From assembly GCA_054601695.1 (NCBI GenBank), contig BAAHQB010000033.1, positions 434,001 to 498,000 on the forward strand: DNA of 64,000 bases. Direction: 5' to 3'. Below, piece after piece: positions 52,134 to 64,000 of the stretch (its first letter is position 1; every line of letters begins with the position of its first letter). The notes beneath the pieces are model-generated. The model was not told the origin of the DNA and did no database searches. It was given only the letters and a program-made list of their open reading frames with translations. The position numbers and the translations under genes are program-made. The stretch comes from Amorphochlora amoebiformis (Eukaryota; Cercozoa; Chlorarachniophyceae).

Positions 52134-52599
52134 ATGTGTATATATGTATACTATACTAACTATCCATATTACACATATATATATACAGGTATAAATATAT
52201 TATATATATATACGTACGCAATACTTGTATAATTATATATATGTATACATATATATATATATATGTATATATTTATAACTGTAATGTTTAAATATAGTAA
52301 ATACACATATATCTTTCACGATGTATAAATGCAACGGATATAAATTATATACACTATTATACAAATATATGTATATATATATATATATACTAGATATAAA
52401 CACATATGTATGCGCTAGTAATATGAATCATGTACCACTCCAGGGTTTGGTGGTTCCGGTGGAGATCCAAATTTCCTGGGTAGAATCAGAATGGAGCCTC
52501 TCACCCGATAGGACGTGCGTACGTCGGCCAGTTCCCCGACCCGCTGTACGTGGTCGCTTATGCACATGTAGTAGCACATGTTCACAAACAACTTCGTGA
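52027..52599 (-). CDS. Unknown gene, three in-phase exons (partial)
   Basis: Exons (minus): 52599-52505 ([25 protein letters not shown] donor), 52475-52436 ([13 protein letters not shown]), 52056-52027 ([15 protein letters not shown] donor). Junctions agree in phase. Neither start nor stop is visible; the gene may continue into the TA-rich DNA on either side. The first exon is also open in a second frame. No family recognised. Confidence 0.5.
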
Positions 52600-53039
52600 C
52601 TGTATATAGACTGTTGAAACAATTGCCTTAGGATATTTTTTCCCTAAAGATACTAAAGTTTTGAGAAGTACAATCGATCCGTGTGAGATATATCTAGCTA
52701 GTATGTAGCTACAGAGCTAGTTAGACCGGTACATGTAGTGCAGCTAGCTAGCTGAATGTCTAGAGTATTACTAGTATTAGTACTACTAGTACTCTTGGTA
52801 GTGCGGCTTATACTAATGCTTGTAATGTAGTATATGTATATATATAAATATATATATATACTAGATAAAAATGTCTATATACTAGATATATACCAGAATA
52901 TAAAAATATAATTTATAAATGTAGAAAAGATAAATGTGGACCGTCTGGCAGTGAATTATCTAGATTCAGCCTCGGGAGCATAAATTTCTCAGTCTCTAGC
53001 TTATGATGAATTCGAAAAAGTGGCTGTACTGAGACTATG
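52600..53039. other. CTAG-rich island downstream of the kinase gene
   Basis: 52692-52790 holds eight CTAG tetramers in about 100 bp (for example GCAGCTAGCTAGCTGAATG, TACTAGTATTAGTACTACTA). 52840-52920 is TA-rich. 52930-53039 is unique and follows the kinase stop, so it is probably 3' UTR. No canonical AATAAA is seen there. Confidence 0.65.
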
Positions 53040-57894
<4,855 letters not shown>

Positions 57895-57928
57895 TCGGAC
57901 CTACAATTTAACCTACCCTCAGACCTTC
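57895..57928. promoter_or_regulatory. 34-bp bidirectional start region
   Basis: This is all the DNA between the kinase ATG (57894, minus) and the IFRD-like ATG (57929, plus). It contains CGGACC, a central ACAATTTAACC and ACCCTCAGACC, with no TATA box. The two genes must share promoter elements, or each promoter must lie inside the other's 5' exons and introns. Confidence 0.8.
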
Positions 57929-59583
57929 ATGCCGAAGCGTAAAGGTAGCTCCCAAACTCTGCGCAGAGAATAGAAACCGTATGAATATGCATATCACAGG
58001 TAAAAAGAAGGCTCCGAAGGCCGTTCAGAGTGAAAATTCTTCTGTGGCTGGCAGCGAAACGGCAACTGTTGTCTCTGACTTCAGGTGGGAAATTTCTGGC
58101 CTTACCCCTAAATCCTGACAGTTTTTTGCAGTGCTGATCTTTGGGAACCTGAAGAATCGTCAATCGAGGTTAATTTAACATCACACCAATGCTTTTTCTG
58201 AAAGGTGTTTTGCTATTTAGGACGTTATAAAGGATCTCTGTGAGCAGCTGACCGAGAAGAGGACCTCGACGAGGGTATGCGCACCCCCCTAACCCTGTGC
58301 TTCTATACAATCACCCTCCCGTTGGACTACATCCCTTTCTTGACTCCCGCACCTACCACAACCGCCCAAACCTGTACAAATTGGCTACACACTTCCATTA
58401 ACCCGCACTCCCTGGTGAACATACCTTCGTTTGTAGCGCAATTCTGTCAGTGGTTTTTTTGGTACATGCATCTAATCTGCTCGATGAAGCACACAGTACG
58501 CACGCATTGTAAATCTCGATATAATCACTGCGAAAACCATTAAATTTACAGCCCACCTGATATTTCGCTTCAGGTAAACGCTCTCACTAAACTATCCAAG
58601 CTACTGCGTTCCCGTTATCTCCCCGATGAAGTGGAAGCATTGTTAATGACCCTCCAGTCTAGACTCTCCAGTACCATGCGCGCCAAGGACTCCAAGGAGG
58701 TTAAACTGGGCTGCCTGGTGATGGGGCTTACTGCTTTTTCCACCATCGATATACTGTCCGAGGATATCCGGAGGGTTCTGACTACTGTTGCCGGTGATTC
58801 TACCAAGAGAGCGTCTATTAGAGCCGCTGCTCTCCGAACAGTAGCACTACATGCGTTCCTGGACAACGACGAAGTCGAGAAGGATACTATTCTAGCTCTT
58901 GCTCAGGTGGATCATGGTCTGCCTACCACAAGGCCACACCACACAAGCTCAATGTCCACTAACTTTGTGGTCTTGTTTAGAGTCTCTTCAAGAGCAAACT
59001 CGGGGAGTTATCTACCGCAGCAACCGAGACATGGACGTTACTAGCGTCAACGATGAGTGACGCCGTCCTTGCCAATACTTTGTTCCAGAGAGCTGACGGC
59101 CTGATTGAGCTGCTAGAGAGCAAAGATATTGATACAAAAGAGAATGCCGGTATGTTCAAACCTAACCAAACACACGGATTCAGTTGCCTGTCGCTAAACA
59201 TATCGACGCTACCTTGAAAATCTCCCTTAAGGTTTGCAGAGTAATGGTAAAATCCTATTTAGGACGCGCGATCGCGATGCTTTTTGAGGCGACGTATTCC
59301 GAGGAGGACAACCTCGACAAGAAACAGGCCAAACATCTCGAGAGACTTATTGATACCATTACGGGTATGCTTGATGCGATGGCCTCCGTGAGCACCAAGA
59401 GTCAAAACAAAAAAGATAATAAACGGTATGTGCTTAATCACGGAAGGAACTTTTGCGATAGTAACGACGGTTATTCGCAGGCAACGTTTAAGCTTCAGAC
59501 AGTGCTTAAAGACTATCGAGGACTTCTCCTTCCCAAAGGAGACGATATACCTTAGTTCAAATGAGATTCACTTGGATGGGTAA
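57929..59583 (+). CDS. IFRD-family protein (interferon-related developmental regulator-like), 319 residues, 8 exons
   Basis: IFRD proteins are ARM/HEAT-like helical co-regulators of transcription; IFRD1 relatives also bind ribosomes. Exons: 57929-57944 (MPKRK), 58000-58084, 58132-58168, 58221-58274, 58574-58906, 58981-59149, 59263-59425, 59481-59583 (TAA); 960 nt, all phases fit. The basic start (KGKKKAPK) and acidic linker (WEPEESS) precede helices matching the family order: LTKLSKLLRSRYLPDEVEAL, EVKLGCLVMGLTAF, RASIRAAALRTVALHAFL, ETWTLLASTMSDAVLA, AGRAIAMLFEATYSEED. A Lys-rich segment then leads to RQRLSFRQCLKTIEDF, like the family's QRSTFRDVL. Introns are 47-299 bp and free of TA repeats, unlike most of the window. 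The 16-nt first exon rests on phase and splice sites. Confidence 0.85.
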
Positions 59584-59966
59584 TTGCTTCGTTCGTACAT
59601 ACTATATAAATATATAATATGTATATATATATTTATAAATATAAATACATGTATATTATATATATATATATATTTATATTATACATATATATATACATAT
59701 ATAATATATATATATATACATACATGTATAATGTATATGTAATGCATGTGTGTATATATATATATATAATATATATAATATATGTATATATATATGTATA
59801 TATGTGTATGTAATATAATGTAATGTGTGTTTATAATATATATATAATAATATACATACTTACACTATATGCCTATGTAAATATATAGATATTTAAATTG
59901 CATACATACAGTGTACTTGTGTATGTACATATATATACACACATGAATATTCGTGTTTGTACATAC

Positions 59967-60012
<46 letters not shown>

Positions 60013-60577
60013 TATATATATATGTGTATATTTATGTTTAATATGTATAAATGTATAATATGTAAAAAAATATCATTGTGACATCGAAACCAATAATATG
60101 AAATATATATATACCGACATGGTTTATCTTTTCTATATAGTTGAATATAAAAATTTACATTTATACATACATATTAATGTTGTAAAATATACGTGTAAGA
60201 GATAATCATAAGTTAGAAATGTGTTTACACCCAACCACCCTCTCCCCCTCTCTCCTCTCTCACTCTCTCCCCTATCTCTCTTTCCTCTCTCCTCTCTCAG
60301 TATTCCCTCCCTACCTCCTTCATGTCTTGCTCCTCTGCACCCCCTCTCACCTCCTTTATCTCTCTTCTATAGCCCCCTTCCATGTATCTTTCCCTTCCCT
60401 GTAACTTCCCTCTTCTCTGTCCATCTGTCACCCTGTCCTTCTTCTTCTACATTTTGTCCTTGACGCGCACATATTTTACATATCAATTCTTGATTTTTCT
60501 TATGTATATATATATATATATATATCTATATATATATGTATATATTATATACATACATACTATTATGCATACATATA

Positions 60578-60638
<61 letters not shown>

Positions 60639-60741
60639 ATTATATACATACATAGATATATATGTATACATACACACACACGCACATATATATATTATAT
60701 ATATATATATATATACACACATATATATACATATATATATT

Positions 60742-60830
<89 letters not shown>

Positions 60831-61160
60831 ATATATATTTGTGTGTGTACATGGAGTGTGTGTAAACTTACACAGATATATTTATATATATGTATACATA
60901 TATTTATATACATTTATATATATGTAAATATATAACATACATGTAAATACCTTTTACATATATATATATATATATACATACATAAATATGCATATACATA
61001 TATATACATACACACATACATATAAATATATACATATATATATATTTATTATATACATATATTTATAAATAATTGTATATTTATATAATTATGTGAATTT
61101 ACATATTTGTGGTAATGTGTGTATAACTTTTTAACTATCTTTTTGTAGGTGTATATATAA

Positions 61161-61196
<36 letters not shown>

Positions 61197-61198
61197 GT

Positions 61199-61261
<63 letters not shown>

Positions 61262-61264
61262 AAT

Positions 61265-61297
<33 letters not shown>

Positions 61298-61519
61298 GAT
61301 GTACGTATATACACTTTTTTATACATATATATATATATATATATTATATATATGTATATATTATGTACACATATATATTTTTATATGTACATGTAAGCAT
61401 ACTACTGTGTCGTATTACATATGTATATTTAATACATAACATGTATGTACACATATTGAAAATATATATTTATATTATTAGTTTGTACATGTACAGTGGT
61501 TAAAGTACATTTAATTTAG
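59584..61519. other. TA-rich spacer with a pyrimidine-rich island
   Basis: 59600-60200 and 60490-61440 are TA/CA microsatellite. 60236-60460 is a TC-rich stretch (CTCTCTCCCCTATCTCTCTT-like), open in two frames only because it is low complexity. No supported exon is seen; 5' exons of the next gene may be hidden here. Confidence 0.5.
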
Positions 61520-61926
61520 GTGGAAAAAAAACGTTCAGATCAATCAATTCCGCCGCTGGCTGGGCGTAGGGCTCCAGACTCACTTAAAGGTGTTTCCAAC
61601 TTACAAACTGACCTATTCCTGCTTTACCCTGAGAATTTCGACGATACTTCAGGAAAATCCCCTCTTAGCCGAAATCCTGGGTTATCGATTGGAGGAATTC
61701 AGTCGGGAGGACGTCAAGTGGAATCGAGAGGATGCTATACATAAATCCAAGGTTTTGCCCTATCACCAATGATTTACTTACGGGTTTAGATGGGCGTGCA
61801 AGTGCATCACTCATTTATAAAATACAAACACATGATTATTAGATTAATGCACGCCTGAGGAAGGATAAAGTCCTGAAGGGGAGGGCCCTCAAAACCGCCG
61901 CGTTGACGGAATTCAGTGACCCATAA
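61520..61926 (+). CDS. Unknown gene, two 3'-terminal exons
   Basis: Exon 61520-61751 (after TTTAATTTAG; donor GTTTTG) is open for 77 codons, including NQFRRWLGVGLQTHLK, LQENPLLAEILGYRLEEF and REDVKWNREDAIHKSK. It joins in phase to 61843-61926 (INARLRKDKVLKGRALKTAA, TAA stop). Helical, basic C-terminus. I do not recognise the family. An internal GTGTTTCC at 61590 could be an alternative donor. The 5' part is not found. Confidence 0.58.
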
Positions 61927-62397
61927 ATCTAGTAAATCTTGAAATGTGAAACCGTTATTGTACTAGGTAGGCAGAACCTTGCGAACGTCATGCTTCTTGT
62001 CAAGTTAGACTGAATTAACGTTCGTGTTGTGTATCTAGAACTAATGATACCCAGCTAGAACTACGCAGCCAGACTTGATACAAGTTAATCTAGTAATTAG
62101 CCTAGCTGATCTAGTGATAGTACACTGTACGTAGCGTACGCTAGGTTTGCGGCGCCAATTGCATTAGTTGCACCGCTAGACTCTAGAGACTAGACTAGGA
62201 CTAGTTATACACTCTAGTCACTCTAGATGACTAATTAATTTATTAAAGTATTCATTAGCAGTTGTTGTTGTAATCGATCAGTTTCAGAACTGGTCTAGAT
62301 CATCTAGATCATATCGCGACTACTGATCAAGAAGATCTAGATAGAATAGTAATAACCATCTGATTATGAACCGCAACTTAAATCTAGAGCCTATAAT
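61927..62397. other. CTAG-rich island between convergent gene ends
   Basis: This TA-repeat-free stretch lies between stop codons at 61926 (plus gene) and 62398 (minus gene). I count 18 CTAG tetramers from 61929 to 62340, including GACTCTAGAGACTAGACTAG. No open frame is convincing. Confidence 0.78.
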
Positions 62398-62704
62398 TTA
62401 TCTCGGCTCCTCGGGCGGAAGTGTCCCCTCTACCGGCGCATCCTCATTGAAAGGGTTTGGAACCTCGGCCTTCATAAGTTATATATATATATATGTATAT
62501 ATATATATGTGTATATATATGTATATCTATATATGTAGCTTTTCGAACAGCGTGCATATTTAGTATCTCTTGGATTGTTTTTTGAACATACCAAAAATAT
62601 AATTACATTTACATTATGGTACATATATATACATATATATGTATATATATATATATATATAATATATATACATATGCACATGGGCAAGGGCTTGGCTTCT
62701 GTGT

Positions 62705-62747
<43 letters not shown>

Positions 62748-63116
62748 AATGTGGCAGATGCACATACAGGAAATGTATATACACATATAAATACGTATAT
62801 ATAATATTATATTTACACTATGTACATATATTTGTATGAAATAAAAAAGATCTAAATATATATACATGTATATGTCCTAATTACAAATAATTATACATAT
62901 ATATATATATGTCTCTGTGTATCTACATATATATTTATTCATATAAATATATATATTTTAATCATATGCATGTATATTATATTTACATAAAAATATAAAA
63001 ACACTATGTATGTATATAAAGGTTCAATACGTAGACATATTTATATAAATATATAATATGTTTAGGCGTATGTATTATCACACATATATATATATATATA
63101 TAGATATAATATATAC

Positions 63117-63148
<32 letters not shown>

Positions 63149-63362
63149 GTATATATATATATTATATCTATGTAAATATACAGATATTAAATGTAAGCAT
63201 GTTTACATACAAGTATATGTTTAATATAAGATGAAGAAAGCATTAAATTAAAAAATGTAAATATAAATACTTATCATATTTGCATGAGTAGGATACATGT
63301 GTATTTTGTTATGTATGTGCGTGGATATTATATATATATATATATATATATTTAATAATAAT

Positions 63363-63414
<52 letters not shown>

Positions 63415-63541
63415 GTATATTTTTTTTAAACCATGTACCTAGATGAACAGCATCACATGTATATATTTGCTTTAAACTCAAAAAGGTTAAATTTACCCTT
63501 ATATTGAGATCCGGACGAAAGCGAAAGACGGGTTTAGATAG
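62398..63541 (-). CDS. Unknown gene, terminal exon plus one upstream exon
   Basis: The terminal exon 62469-62398 encodes [20 protein letters not shown] and ends EPR-stop; it contains an NPF tripeptide, the EH-domain ligand. The next clear minus exon, 63541-63497, reads [15 protein letters not shown] with a GTAAAT donor. Both are phase 0, but 1 kb of TA-rich DNA lies between and may hold more exons (a weak one is near 62684-62708). The gene probably continues to the right. Function unknown. Confidence 0.45.
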
Positions 63542-63637
63542 CTTTTTCATTACCTATGTAATATTATATGTAATTAGTAGTATACATACATACCATATAT
63601 ATAGATATTACATCATAAGTAGATACATTATATATGC

Positions 63638-63685
<48 letters not shown>

Positions 63686-63916
63686 AATTATGTAACGCTC
63701 CCATAGTAATACATAACATTAAATCGAAATGTTATTACAGATAGGAAGAAAGAGGGAGTAACAGGGGTGAGAGAACATGAGAGGAAGAGGAAAAGGGGGG
63801 ATGAGAGAGAAGGAGAGAAATGGGTTAAGTTGGAGTACTTTTCGCTCCCTCTTCATCTTTATTCTGTCGATCTTATCTCTTGTTCTCCTCCTTATGTAAT
63901 GTGTGTACATGTATGT

Positions 63917-63991
<75 letters not shown>

Positions 63992-64000
63992 ATATATATA
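63542..64000. other. TA-rich DNA with a purine-rich island
   Basis: 63550-63720 and 63900-64000 are TA-rich. 63738-63835 is purine-rich on the plus strand (GAGAGAGAAGGAGAGAAATG). No supported exon is seen. Confidence 0.5.

Noticed and set aside
60221-60463. Pro/Leu/Ser-rich plus frame
   Set aside because: TC-rich low-complexity DNA, open in two frames, with no exon boundaries.

Overview
This is a eukaryotic nuclear window. It holds intron-rich, protist- or alga-type genes buried in long (TA)n microsatellites. Almost all open frames that read as Tyr/Ile strings are translated TA repeats and are left out. The real genes are chains of short exons (14-456 nt) bounded by GT...AG. I rebuilt them by hand, requiring an acceptor, a donor and an unbroken reading phase at each junction. 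Two chains close exactly from ATG to stop: a PDK1-type kinase of 401 residues and an IFRD-family protein of 319 residues. The interstitial telomere-like DNA is (CCCTAA)n/(TTAGGG)n, not the plant/apicomplexan TTTAGGG. I do not name a species.

Layout. The minus strand from 21 to 7272 carries a TRF4/PAPD5-type non-canonical poly(A) polymerase that runs off the left edge. Directly upstream of it, 7435-13861 is an F-BAR (FCH) membrane-curvature protein. At 14.0-18.5 kb there are exons of at least three genes I do not recognise. A plus-strand candidate gene lies at 20994-25070, converging on a minus-strand gene at 25697-28150. A large minus-strand gene (30017-39134, about 425 codons, signal peptide, acidic middle, TPR-like part) is divergent from a plus-strand membrane-protein gene (40076-48957). 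From 49.3 to 51.5 kb lie telomere-related repeats. A fragment of an unknown gene is at 52027-52599. A PDK1-like kinase (53040-57894, minus) and an IFRD-like gene (57929-59583, plus) are divergent, with only 34 bp between their start codons. The right end holds convergent 3' ends of two unknown genes (61520-61926 plus, 62398-63541 minus).

Biology. The recognised genes are housekeeping: RNA surveillance and tailing (TRF4), membrane bending and actin (F-BAR), AGC-kinase master control (PDK1) and transcriptional co-regulation (IFRD). I see no operon logic, no virus, no transposase, no tRNA or rRNA, and no CRISPR. The unusual content lies in architecture: TA tracts in most large introns but none in a compact 56.6-59.6 kb core, microexons, a possible F-BAR/poly(A)-polymerase read-through, CTAG-rich islands at gene 3' ends, and an interstitial telomere block containing a repeated non-telomeric cassette.
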